From the NCBI GenBank assembly GCA_030680805.1, contig JAUXUK010000047.1:1-64000 (forward strand): a DNA stretch of 64,000 nt. Direction: 5' to 3'. Below the pieces are notes generated by a model. It saw only the letters and a list, made by a program, of their open reading frames with translations. It was not told the origin of the DNA and ran no database searches. The first letter of the stretch is position 1; each line of letters opens with the position of its first letter. Of this stretch, positions 19,874 through 29,214 are shown piece by piece. The stretch is from Sulfuritalea sp. GTDB taxonomy: Bacteria > Pseudomonadota > Gammaproteobacteria > Burkholderiales > Rhodocyclaceae. Both the position numbers and the translations under genes were made by a program.

Positions 19874-20710
19874 ATGGCAAATCCGATCAAAGCAGACGAC
19901 GGCAGCGATTCCGAAGACCTTCAGGCACTGTTCGACAGTATTGCCGCGGGTGCGCCGCCGGCGCCGCCACCTGCTCCGGCACGTTCGGACGCCACGGGCG
20001 ACTCCGATGACCTGCAGGCCTTGTTCGACAGCGTTGCCCAGGCCCAGCCTGCCGGCGCCGCAGCCGGCGCTCCCCAGGGGAGTGCGGACGGCGGCGGTCC
20101 CCAGGAGGAGGTGGTCTTCAATCGCTTGGGCCATCTGGCGCGGCAACTGCATGACAGCCTGCGTGGGCTGGGTGTCGACAAGTTGCTGGAGGATACCGCG
20201 CAGCACGTAATCCCCGACGCCCGCCAGCGGCTGCAATACATCGCGCAAATGACGGAGCAGGCTGCCTCCAAGGTATTGAACGCAGCCGATATCGCCAAGC
20301 CTGTTCAGGACGAATTGATCGCCCGTTCGGAGGCGATGTCAAAACGCTGGGACAAGATGTTCGCCAACCAGCTCTCGGTGGATGAGTTCAAGATGCTGGC
20401 CGCCGACACGCGTACCTACTTTGCCGAAGCACCGCCCAAGCTCAAGATCACCAACGATCAGCTGATGGAAATCATGATGGCTCAGGATTTTCAGGACCTG
20501 ACAGGGCAGGTGATCAAGAAGATAGTGGACGTGGTACAGAACATGGAGACCCAACTGCTTGCCCTGCTGATCGAGGCCATGCCGGAACAACGCAAGGCCG
20601 AGGCGCCGGAAGGTTTGCTCAACGGGCCGGTTATCAGTGCAGCAGGACGCAGCGACGTGGTCACGAGCCAGACGCAAGTAGATGACCTTTTGGAGAGCCT
20701 CGGGTTCTGA
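19874..20710 (+). CDS. cheZ: CheY-P phosphatase CheZ
   Basis: MMAQDFQDLTGQVIKKIVDVVQNMETQLL catalytic helix and C-terminal VDDLLESLGF CheY-binding tail. Confidence 0.95.
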   Translation: MANPIKADDGSDSEDLQALFDSIAAGAPPAPPPAPARSDATGDSDDLQALFDSVAQAQPAGAAAGAPQGSADGGGPQEEVVFNRLGHLARQLHDSLRGLGVDKLLEDTAQHVIPDARQRLQYIAQMTEQAASKVLNAADIAKPVQDELIARSEAMSKRWDKMFANQLSVDEFKMLAADTRTYFAEAPPKLKITNDQLMEIMMAQDFQDLTGQVIKKIVDVVQNMETQLLALLIEAMPEQRKAEAPEGLLNGPVISAAGRSDVVTSQTQVDDLLESLGF

Positions 20711-20743
20711 TTCAGAGTCCTGTTGCTTGCAAGGGAGACAGCA

Positions 20744-20824
20744 ATGAGCGATTTTAGTTTCGGCATAACGCGCGCTTCGCGCGCATTCGCCTGCACTGAA
20801 GTCGCTCCAGGGAGGTGGGTATGA
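20744..20824 (+). CDS. Candidate 26-aa leader ORF overlapping the start of the second cheA
   Basis: ATG 20744 after AAGGGAGACAGCA; MSDFSFGITRASRAFACTEVAPGRWV-stop; its TGA overlaps the cheA2 ATG as ATGA. Confidence 0.35.
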   Translation: MSDFSFGITRASRAFACTEVAPGRWV

Positions 20825-22752
20825 GCGACTTTCAAGGAATGGAAGACCTGCTTCAGGATTTCCTGGTCGAGGCCGGTGACCTGTTGTCCGGGGTTGATAA
20901 CAAGCTGGTCGATCTCGAGCAGAATCCCGAAGATCATGCCTTGCTTAACGAAATTTTTCGCGGGTTTCACACGATCAAGGGCGGCGCGGGCTTTCTCAAT
21001 GCCGCTGAACTGGTCACGCTCTGCCATCTGACGGAAAATCTTTTTGACCGCCTGCGCAATGGCGAGCTGAGCATCACCGGCGAACTCATGGATGTGATCA
21101 TGGCGGCGACGGCAGGGGTGCGCGACATGTTCGGCGTGCTGGAGCGCGGCGCGCAACCCGAGCCTGCTGATCCCGATGTGCTGGCAAGGCTCAAGGCGGC
21201 CCTGGCGGGGGAACCGCTGGCTTCGGTCGCGAAGCCCGCTGCTGCCCCTGCTGCTGCCCCCGTCGCGACCGTAGCCGCGTCTGCGGCGAGTCCGCAGGCA
21301 CCTGCCGGCGCCGGCCCCGATTGGGGCAACCTGTTCAACGCCGTGACGGGTGCTGCCGCACCGGCCGCTGCAATAGCCGCTACCGGAACGACGGTCGCAG
21401 GACCTCACGTCAGTCACGATGTCGCCGGCGAGACGCCGGAACAGATCATCCATGCCGCCGTCGGGCGCCGCGCCAGCGACAAGCCGGGGGCGCAGGTTCC
21501 GGTGGGGCGTCGCGATACGGAGAAAACGCGCGACAACTCGATACGGGTCGATACCACGCGGCTCGACCAGGTGCTCAACTTGTCGGGCGAAATCGGGCTG
21601 ACCAAGAATCGTTTGAACGCCTTGCGCTCGGACATTCTCAATGGCCGCTCGGATACCGAGACCTTGCACGCGCTTGATCAGGCGGTGAGCCAGCTCGATC
21701 TGCTGGTGTCGGACCTGCAAAACGCGGTGATGAAGACCCGCATGCAGCCTGTGGGCCGCCTGTTCCAGAAGTATCCGCGCATTGCCCGCGATCTGGCCCG
21801 CAGTCTGGGCAAGGATGTCGAGCTCGTGCTGGTGGGCGAAGATACCGAGATAGACAAGACCATGATCGAGGACTTGTCCGATCCGATCATTCACCTGATC
21901 CGCAATGCCGTCGACCATGGTGTCGAGTCCACCGAGGACAGGCGCGCGGCAGGCAAGCCGGAGAAGTCCCAGGTGCGGCTCGAGGCGCGCCAGGAGGGCG
22001 ATCACATCGTTCTGATCGTGTCCGATGACGGCCGCGGAATGAATCCCGAGAGATTGCGGGCGAAGGCGCTGGAAAAGGGCATCATCACCGACGAAGAAGC
22101 CAACACGATGGACGAGCGGCAGAGCTTCCAGCTCGTCATGCTGCCGGGATTCTCGACCAAGGATGTGGCTTCCGACGTATCCGGACGCGGCGTCGGCATG
22201 GATGTGGTCAAGACCAACATCCAGAAGCTCAATGGCTCCATCGAGATCAAGAGCGTGCTGGGCAAGGGGTCGACTTTCGTCATTTCGCTGCCGCTGACGC
22301 TGGCGATCCTGCCGGTCCTGCTGGTGAAGCTTGGCGAGCAGCCATTCGCCGTGCCGCTGTCCATGGTCAGGGAAATCCTTCCGATCAAGATCGAGGCGGT
22401 CCAGGAGGTCGGCGGATGCGCCACCATGGTGGTCCGCGGCGAGGTCATGCAGATGTATCCGCTGAGCCACCTGCTCGGCTGGTCATCCGATCTGGTTCCC
22501 GAGTATGGCGTTTTGATGCAGATGGCTGAGCATGCCTTCATTCTCGCCATCGACGGCTTCATGGGTCGTGAAGATGCCGTGATCAAGTCGCTTGACGATT
22601 TTCGTCCCAAGGGCGTCGCCGGTGTCACCACGCTGTCGAACGGGCAGATCGTGCTGATTCTCGACATGAAGGAAGTCCTCGGCGCCTTCGGAGAAGGCCG
22701 CGGCGTTCCGCGCTCCACCTTTATTCCGGTGGAGAAGCTGGCAGCCGCCTGA
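20821..22752 (+). CDS. cheA: Chemotaxis histidine kinase CheA (system 2)
   Basis: Hpt FRGFHTIKGGAGFLN, HLIRNAVDHGVES, SGRGVGMDVVKTNI; ATG 20821 preceded by GGGAGGTGGGT. Confidence 0.95.
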   Translation: MSDFQGMEDLLQDFLVEAGDLLSGVDNKLVDLEQNPEDHALLNEIFRGFHTIKGGAGFLNAAELVTLCHLTENLFDRLRNGELSITGELMDVIMAATAGVRDMFGVLERGAQPEPADPDVLARLKAALAGEPLASVAKPAAAPAAAPVATVAASAASPQAPAGAGPDWGNLFNAVTGAAAPAAAIAATGTTVAGPHVSHDVAGETPEQIIHAAVGRRASDKPGAQVPVGRRDTEKTRDNSIRVDTTRLDQVLNLSGEIGLTKNRLNALRSDILNGRSDTETLHALDQAVSQLDLLVSDLQNAVMKTRMQPVGRLFQKYPRIARDLARSLGKDVELVLVGEDTEIDKTMIEDLSDPIIHLIRNAVDHGVESTEDRRAAGKPEKSQVRLEARQEGDHIVLIVSDDGRGMNPERLRAKALEKGIITDEEANTMDERQSFQLVMLPGFSTKDVASDVSGRGVGMDVVKTNIQKLNGSIEIKSVLGKGSTFVISLPLTLAILPVLLVKLGEQPFAVPLSMVREILPIKIEAVQEVGGCATMVVRGEVMQMYPLSHLLGWSSDLVPEYGVLMQMAEHAFILAIDGFMGREDAVIKSLDDFRPKGVAGVTTLSNGQIVLILDMKEVLGAFGEGRGVPRSTFIPVEKLAAA

Positions 22753-22864
22753 CGATTTCCCGCGTCGAGCGGGAGCCTATCGTCGGGATACCGTCTCCTC
22801 GTCCCTCGGAGACATAATTAACGGGCGTTTCGGCGCCTGTTCACGGGTTCTCCACGAGGGCCGG

Positions 22865-22879
22865 CGGCAATAATTGCCG
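22865..22879. promoter_or_regulatory. CGGCAA-N3-TTGCCG palindrome upstream of flhB
   Basis: CGGCAATAATTGCCG; same consensus as four other sites in the window. Confidence 0.6.
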
Positions 22880-22897
22880 GTATGAGCGAGAACCTCC

Positions 22898-24043
22898 GTG
22901 GCTGAAGAAAGCGACCTCGAACGAACCGAGCCCGCGTCGACGCGGCGCCTTGAACAGGCGCGCGAAGAGGGCAATGTTCCGCAGTCGCGCGAACTAATGG
23001 CCTTCATGGTCTTGGCCGCCGGCGCGGGCGCTTTCTGGATTCTCGGTGGCTGGCTCGCGCAGCGATCATCGAGCCTGTTGCGGAATGGTTTGAGTTTCAG
23101 CCGCGAAGCCGCTTTTGATACGGCCTTGATGACCGGTTCGGCGCTATCGCTGACCGCCGAAGCCTTCGTCATTGCCGGGCCGATTTTCCTTCTCGCCATC
23201 GCAGCGGCCATTGCCGCTCCCTTCATGATCGGCGGCGGCGTGATTTCCCCCAAGGCGTTCAAGCTGGATCTCAACCGGATGGATCCCATCAAGGGTCTCG
23301 GGCGAATGTTCTCTGTGCAAAGCCTGGCCGAACTGGTCAAGGCGGTGCTCAAGGCGCTGCTGATTGCTGGTGTTCTGTATTGGGTGGTGAAGCATGAGCA
23401 GGATCGCCTGTTCGCCTTGCTCGGCCAGCCGATCGAAACCGCGCTGATTTCGTTTGCGCAGGTGCTGCTCTACAGCTTTGTCGCGATTGTCGTCGGCCTT
23501 GCTGTTATCGCTGCAATCGATGTCCCGTTTCAGCTCTGGCAATACCATGACCGGCTGAAGATGACCAAAGAGGAGTTGAAGCGGGAAGCCAGGGAGAGTG
23601 AGGGCGATCCGTATCTCAAGGCACGCATCCGCAGCCAGCAGCGGGAACTGGCGCGCAGTCGCATGATGTCGGCAGTGCCCAAGGCCGACGTGGTGGTCAC
23701 CAACCCGACGCATTTTGCCGTCGCCCTGAAGTACGAGAGCGGCACCATGGGCGCACCAACCGTGGTCGCCAAGGGGATGAACCTGATTGCGCAAAGGATC
23801 CGTGAACTGGCGGACGAAAATCAGGTGCCGATCCTCGAAGCGCCGCCGTTGGCACGGGCGCTGTACCGTCATACGGATGTCGGCGAGCAGATCCCGGCGC
23901 CGCTCTATAGGGCAGTGGCCGAGGTCATGGCCTATGTCTACCAGTTGAACCAGTTTGCGATATCGGCGGGAAATCTGCTGCCCCCGGTTGCGCCTGCGGC
24001 GATCGCCGTGCCGGAAGGAATGGATCCGGGGACTCCTGAATGA
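22898..24043 (+). CDS. flhB: Flagellar export apparatus protein FlhB
   Basis: KADVVVTNPTHFAVALKY contains the NPTH autocleavage motif. Confidence 0.97.
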   Translation: MAEESDLERTEPASTRRLEQAREEGNVPQSRELMAFMVLAAGAGAFWILGGWLAQRSSSLLRNGLSFSREAAFDTALMTGSALSLTAEAFVIAGPIFLLAIAAAIAAPFMIGGGVISPKAFKLDLNRMDPIKGLGRMFSVQSLAELVKAVLKALLIAGVLYWVVKHEQDRLFALLGQPIETALISFAQVLLYSFVAIVVGLAVIAAIDVPFQLWQYHDRLKMTKEELKREARESEGDPYLKARIRSQQRELARSRMMSAVPKADVVVTNPTHFAVALKYESGTMGAPTVVAKGMNLIAQRIRELADENQVPILEAPPLARALYRHTDVGEQIPAPLYRAVAEVMAYVYQLNQFAISAGNLLPPVAPAAIAVPEGMDPGTPE

Positions 24044-26136
24044 ACGACGCGCTGACACTGCAGGGATTCCTCGGGCGGATGAATATCCGTCAGATGCTGG
24101 CGCCGCTGTTGATAGTCCTCATCCTGTCGATGATGGTGCTGCCCCTGCCGCCTTTTGTGCTGGACGTATTTTTTACCTTCAACATAGCCATTTCGGTCAT
24201 GGTGCTGCTGGTGGCGATGTACACCCTGCGGCCGCTTGATTTCTCGATATTCCCTACGGTACTGCTGGTCACCACGTTGCTGCGCCTGTCGCTCAACGTG
24301 GCGTCGACGCGGATCGTCCTGTTGCATGGACACAATGGCCCGGACGCCGCCGGCAAGGTGATCGAAGCCTTCGGCCATTTTCTGGTCGGTGGCAACTATG
24401 CAGTGGGCATTGTTGTGTTCTTCATATTGACGCTCATCAATTTCATCGTGATCACCAAGGGCGCCGGCCGCATCGCCGAAGTCACCGCGCGCTTCACCCT
24501 TGATGCCATGCCGGGCAAGCAGATGGCCATCGATGCCGATCTGAACGCCGGTTTGATCGGTGAAGATGAGGCGCGCAAGCGCCGCGCCGAGGTCGCGCAG
24601 GAGGCTGATTTTTACGGCTCCATGGATGGCGCTTCGAAGTTCGTTCGCGGCGATGCGGTTGCCGGGATACTGATCCTGTTCATCAATATCATCGGCGGTT
24701 TGATCATTGGCGTACTCCAGCACGACATGTCGGCGGGCGACGCAGCGCGGACCTACACCCTGCTGACCATCGGCGACGGGCTGGTGGCACAGATTCCCGC
24801 GTTGATCATCTCAACCGCGGCGGGCCTGGTGGTCACCCGCGTCGCGACCGGGCAGGACATCGGCCAGCAACTGGTGGCGCAGTTGTTCGGCAATCCGATG
24901 ATCCTTGCCATCACGGCGGCCATCCTCGGAATACTCGGGCTGATTCCCGGCATGCCCAATCTTGTTTTCCTGATGCTCGGATCGATTTTCGGATTCCTGG
25001 CATGGCGGATGTTGAGAAAGTCCGCCGCGACCGGGCGTGCTGCCGAAGTTGCCGCGGCCGAACAGCCGTCTGCCACGATGCCGGAAAGCGTCGAGGCAAG
25101 CTGGTCGGATGTCGCGCCGGTAGACGTTCTTGGCCTTGAAGTCGGCTATCGCCTGATTCCACTGGTTGATCGGGGGCAGGATGGCGAGTTGCTCAAGCGC
25201 ATTCGCGGCCTGCGCAAGAAGTTTGCCCAGGAGATCGGCTTCCTGTCCGCTCCGGTGCACATTCGCGACAACCTGGAACTGCGTCCCAATGCCTATCGCC
25301 TGACGCTGAAGGGTGTAGCCATAGGCAGCGGCGAGGCGTTTCCGGGGATGTACCTGGCGATCAATCCCGGGCGCGTTTCCGGCCAACTGGCCGGCACGCC
25401 AACCCAGGATCCGGCCTTCGGTCTGCCGGCGGTCTGGATCGAGGCTGGGCTGCGCGAGCAGGCGCATGTTTTCGGCTACACCGTGGTGGATGCCAGTACG
25501 GTAGTGGCAACCCATCTGAATCACATCATCCTGTCGCATTCAGCAGAGTTGCTGGGACGCCAGGAAACCCAGGCCTTGCTTGACCACATTGCGGTCGAGT
25601 CGCCCAAGCTGGTCGAGGATCTGGTGCCGAAGCAGCTGCCCCTGTCTGTGCTGCAGCGCGTGTTGCAGAATCTGCTCGAGGAGGGGGTGACCATCCGCGA
25701 CATGCGGACCATCATCGAAACCCTGGCCGAACACGCGCCACGCAATCAGGACCCCTTGGTACTGACCTCTCTGGTGCGGATTGCCTTGGGTCGCGCCATC
25801 GTGCAGCAGCTGTATCCGGGCAGCAATGAAATGCAGGTCATGGCCCTCGAACCGGGTCTGGAGCGGGTACTCGGACAGGCCCTGCAGGGTGGAGGAGAAG
25901 ATGCGTCCGGGATCGAGCCGGGGCTTGCCGACACGCTGATGCGCGAGACCGCAACCGCGTCCCAGCGACAGGAAGACCTCGGGTTGCCCCCCGTCCTGCT
26001 GGTCCCCGGCAACGTGCGCTGGCTGCTGTCCCGTTTCCTGCGACGCGTGGTTCCCCAGCTCAAGGTAATCGCCAACGCCGAAGTGCCGGATTCCAGAACG
26101 ATCAAGGTGACGACTATCATCGGAGCAACTAAATGA
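24040..26136 (+). CDS. flhA: Flagellar export apparatus protein FlhA
   Basis: Long membrane N-terminus (DFSIFPTVLLVTTLLRLSLNVASTRIVL) and cytoplasmic domain (TVVATHLNHIIL, SNEMQVMALEP). Confidence 0.97.
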   Translation: MNDALTLQGFLGRMNIRQMLAPLLIVLILSMMVLPLPPFVLDVFFTFNIAISVMVLLVAMYTLRPLDFSIFPTVLLVTTLLRLSLNVASTRIVLLHGHNGPDAAGKVIEAFGHFLVGGNYAVGIVVFFILTLINFIVITKGAGRIAEVTARFTLDAMPGKQMAIDADLNAGLIGEDEARKRRAEVAQEADFYGSMDGASKFVRGDAVAGILILFINIIGGLIIGVLQHDMSAGDAARTYTLLTIGDGLVAQIPALIISTAAGLVVTRVATGQDIGQQLVAQLFGNPMILAITAAILGILGLIPGMPNLVFLMLGSIFGFLAWRMLRKSAATGRAAEVAAAEQPSATMPESVEASWSDVAPVDVLGLEVGYRLIPLVDRGQDGELLKRIRGLRKKFAQEIGFLSAPVHIRDNLELRPNAYRLTLKGVAIGSGEAFPGMYLAINPGRVSGQLAGTPTQDPAFGLPAVWIEAGLREQAHVFGYTVVDASTVVATHLNHIILSHSAELLGRQETQALLDHIAVESPKLVEDLVPKQLPLSVLQRVLQNLLEEGVTIRDMRTIIETLAEHAPRNQDPLVLTSLVRIALGRAIVQQLYPGSNEMQVMALEPGLERVLGQALQGGGEDASGIEPGLADTLMRETATASQRQEDLGLPPVLLVPGNVRWLLSRFLRRVVPQLKVIANAEVPDSRTIKVTTIIGATK

Positions 26137-27566
26137 CTGTAAAACGCTTCTTCGGCGCATCTGCGCGGGAATGTCTGCGTCGGGTAAAGGATGAACTTGG
26201 GCCCGACGCCGTGGTGATTTCGAACAAACCGGTGGACAACGGCGTCGAAATCGTCGCCATGACGCCCGACAGCCTCGATGCGATTTCGCAGCAGGCCGCG
26301 GTTCCACGTGCCGACGTTTCGCGTGCCGCGGCTGCGTCAGGCAGTTCCGCGCCATCGGCGCAGAAGCCGCGAGCGCAGGATGACGACTACACCGTGACCC
26401 TGTCTCCGGCGGCGCGCAAGGCCCCGGTGGTGCGCCCCTGGACACCTTACGAGACGGCTCCGGCGGCTGCCGCGGCCCAGGAGAGCCCTTCCCGCTTGCG
26501 GCCCCTGCCGCCGCGGAGTTCGACCGAGCGGGATGTGGTGTCTCCTCCCCGGGTTGCAGGCTCTCAGCGTCCGGCGGCAGAGCAGGCCCTGCATGCCGCT
26601 GTCGAGGCGCCGCCCGCGGTGGCGGAACTGAGGGATGAGATGCGTGTCATCAAGAGCCTTCTTGAGCGACAGCTGGCCGGCTTTGCCTGGGGTGAAATGG
26701 CGCGCGACACACCGGTCCGTGCGTTGCTGCTGGGGGAAATGATTGAAGCCGGATTCTCCGGCCAACTCGCGCGACGTCTGGCAGGGGACATGCCCGAGGA
26801 CATGAATCTGGACGACGGACGCAAGTGGCTGAAGGCGGCTGTCAATCGTCGCTTGCGCACCTTGCCGACGGAATCGGACTTCATCGACCGTGGCGGCGTG
26901 TACGCCATTGTCGGGCCGACCGGCGTCGGCAAGACCACCACCACGGCCAAACTGGCAGCGCGCTGCGTGGTGCGCTACGGCGCCGATCGCCTCGCGCTCC
27001 TGACCACCGACGGCTACCGGATCGGCGCGCAGGAACAGCTGCGCATCTATGGCCGCATCCTCGGCGTACCCGTGTTCGTGGTTCGTGACGGCGAGGACTT
27101 GCGGCGCACGCTGGCCGATCTGCGCGACAAGCATATGGTCCTGATCGACACGGTCGGCATGAGCCAGCGCGACCGCATGGTGGCCGAACAGGCGGCGATG
27201 CTGATGCGCTCGGGCGAAGTGAATCGCCTGTTGCTGCTCAACGCCGGCAGTCGCGGCGATACGCTGGACGACGTGGTGCGCGCCTACTCCGGCGAGGATC
27301 TGGCGGGTTGCATCATGACCAAGGTCGATGAAGCGACGGCGCTGGCTCCGGCACTGGATTGCATTGTGCGCCATGGTTTGACCCTCAGTTACGTCGCCAA
27401 TGGCCAGCGGGTTCCCGAGGACCTGCACCTTCCCAATCGAAACTATTTGCTGCATCGCGCCTTCAAAGTCGGCGCTGGCGACACGGCGCACAGCCTGCGC
27501 GATGAGGAAGTGGCCCTCGCGATCTCGCCGCGTAGCTCTTCGGCGCTCGGAGCCTCCTTTGCTTGA
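26133..27566 (+). CDS. flhF: SRP-type GTPase FlhF
   Basis: VKRFFGASARECLRRVKDELGPDAVVISN; GPTGVGKTTTTAKLAAR; DTVGMSQRD. Confidence 0.95.
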   Translation: MTVKRFFGASARECLRRVKDELGPDAVVISNKPVDNGVEIVAMTPDSLDAISQQAAVPRADVSRAAAASGSSAPSAQKPRAQDDDYTVTLSPAARKAPVVRPWTPYETAPAAAAAQESPSRLRPLPPRSSTERDVVSPPRVAGSQRPAAEQALHAAVEAPPAVAELRDEMRVIKSLLERQLAGFAWGEMARDTPVRALLLGEMIEAGFSGQLARRLAGDMPEDMNLDDGRKWLKAAVNRRLRTLPTESDFIDRGGVYAIVGPTGVGKTTTTAKLAARCVVRYGADRLALLTTDGYRIGAQEQLRIYGRILGVPVFVVRDGEDLRRTLADLRDKHMVLIDTVGMSQRDRMVAEQAAMLMRSGEVNRLLLLNAGSRGDTLDDVVRAYSGEDLAGCIMTKVDEATALAPALDCIVRHGLTLSYVANGQRVPEDLHLPNRNYLLHRAFKVGAGDTAHSLRDEEVALAISPRSSSALGASFA

Positions 27567-28407
27567 GGCGCCACACCACGCGTCAGGGGATCAGGCGGCC
27601 GGCTTGCGCCGTCTGTTTGGCGCACGCGCACCTCAGGTGATCGCGTTTGTTTCCGGTCGGGACGCCTGCGGGCGGACGACCTTGCTGGTCCAGACCGCCG
27701 CGGCGCTGGCGCAAGCCGGGCACGGGGTGGTGATCATCGACGAGAACCCCGGACCCAACAATGTGCTGGCGGCCTTTGGCATGACGTCGCGCTATGACCT
27801 GATGGACGTGGTCCAGAATGGCCGTTCGACACAGCAGGTCATGCGGCCGGCCGCGCCCCTGGTGAGGGCGGTTGCGGCGTCGCGTTTTGCCAATGAACTG
27901 ATTCATGTGGATCCCGTTAGCGCAGGCTACCTGAACGCAGGTCTGCGGGAGATTCAACAAGGCGCTTCCTTCGTCATGATCGATTGCGCGTCACGCCGTG
28001 GCGGCCACATTTCTCCGCTGGCGCTCGCGGCCCGCCATATTGCGGTGGTGGTGGCGGCGCAAGGTTCCGCAATCACCCATGCCTATGCGCTGATCAAGCG
28101 GCTGGCGCGCGAATGCGGGCGCGAATCCTTCCAGGTGGTGATCACACGCGCACGATCGGAGGAGGAGGCGCAGGCCATATTCGATAACTTGCGACGCACC
28201 GCACGCGAGCATCTCGGGGTTCGGCTCGACTATCTTGGCGGCTCGCGCGTGCCGGTGACCGACCATCTGGCGGATGCACTGCAAAGCCGCCTGCCGCTTG
28301 GTGCGAGCGATGTGGACGTCGGCGGATTTCTTCCATTCGACGTGCGCCCGGCACCGCGTCGCGGCGTGTCGGGACATGCGGCGAAGCATCTGGAATCGGT
28401 GTTATAG
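27559..28407 (+). CDS. FlhG/FleN-like MinD-family protein with degenerate P-loop
   Basis: Immediately downstream of flhF; QVIAFVSGRDACGRTTLLVQTAAALAQAGHGVVIIDENPGPNNVLAAFG; start uncertain (TTG 27559 or upstream). Confidence 0.75.
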   Translation: MLEAPHHASGDQAAGLRRLFGARAPQVIAFVSGRDACGRTTLLVQTAAALAQAGHGVVIIDENPGPNNVLAAFGMTSRYDLMDVVQNGRSTQQVMRPAAPLVRAVAASRFANELIHVDPVSAGYLNAGLREIQQGASFVMIDCASRRGGHISPLALAARHIAVVVAAQGSAITHAYALIKRLARECGRESFQVVITRARSEEEAQAIFDNLRRTAREHLGVRLDYLGGSRVPVTDHLADALQSRLPLGASDVDVGGFLPFDVRPAPRRGVSGHAAKHLESVL

Positions 28408-28441
28408 TCATTCCGTCTCGATGGCCTGATCGACTGGATCG

Positions 28442-29209
28442 ATGTACACCGCACAGGGCGTGCTCGCCAAAGAGCAGCTCGTTTCCAAGTATGTTCCCTT
28501 CGTCAAGCGGATCGCCTTTCACATGATGGCGAAGCTGCCGGCGAGTGTCGAAGTCGACGATCTGGTTCAAAACGGGATGATCGGCCTGCTTGATGCGATG
28601 GGCCGCTACGAGGAAGGCCTTGGCGCCCAGTTCGAGACCTACGCCGCACAGCGGATACGCGGCGCCATGCTTGACGGCCTGCGCGACAATGACTGGCTGC
28701 CACGTGGCGCGCGCCGCGAGATGCGACGCGTCGAGGCGGCAATCCACAAACTGGAGCACGAAAACGGGCGCCAGCCTTCGGAAAGCGAACTGGCGGCGGC
28801 TCTGGATCTGAATCTGGCCGATTACCAGAAGCTGCTGCTTGAGGCGCGGGGCCACCAGCTGGTGTATCTGGAGGATCTGGGCGAAGGCCAGGACAGCGAT
28901 TTCCTTGAGCGCCACGGCGCAATCCCGGGGCTTGATCCATTGGCCTTGCTTGAGGAAGCGGGTACCCGCCAGGCGTTGACGAGTGCCATCGAAACCTTGC
29001 CGGAACGCGAAAAAATGATGATGGCACTGTATTATGAGCAGGATCTGAATCTACGGGAGATCGGTGAAGTGCTGGGGGTGACTGAATCGCGGGTATGCCA
29101 GTTGCACAGCCAGGCCATCGCCCGTTTGCGGGCTGCAGTGGTTGGCGAAGGCAAGCCCGTGAGCAAGAGCCGTCGCGGGGCCAAGCCGCCCCCCGCAACC
29201 AGGACCTGA
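28442..29209 (+). CDS. fliA: RNA polymerase sigma factor FliA (sigma-28)
   Basis: VEVDDLVQNGMIGLLDAMGRYEEGLGAQFETYAAQRIRGAMLDGLR; LGVTESRVCQLHSQAIARLR. Confidence 0.97.
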   Translation: MYTAQGVLAKEQLVSKYVPFVKRIAFHMMAKLPASVEVDDLVQNGMIGLLDAMGRYEEGLGAQFETYAAQRIRGAMLDGLRDNDWLPRGARREMRRVEAAIHKLEHENGRQPSESELAAALDLNLADYQKLLLEARGHQLVYLEDLGEGQDSDFLERHGAIPGLDPLALLEEAGTRQALTSAIETLPEREKMMMALYYEQDLNLREIGEVLGVTESRVCQLHSQAIARLRAAVVGEGKPVSKSRRGAKPPPATRT

Positions 29210-29214
29210 CCACT

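Noticed and set aside
20491-22470. 659-aa minus-strand ORF antisense to cheA2
   Set aside because: Antisense artefact of codon bias in a GC-rich gene.
22822-22838. GG-N10-GC sequence as a sigma-54 promoter for flhB
   Set aside because: Only the GG/GC dinucleotides fit; the rest diverges from TGGCACG-N4-TTGCW, so it was not listed as a feature.
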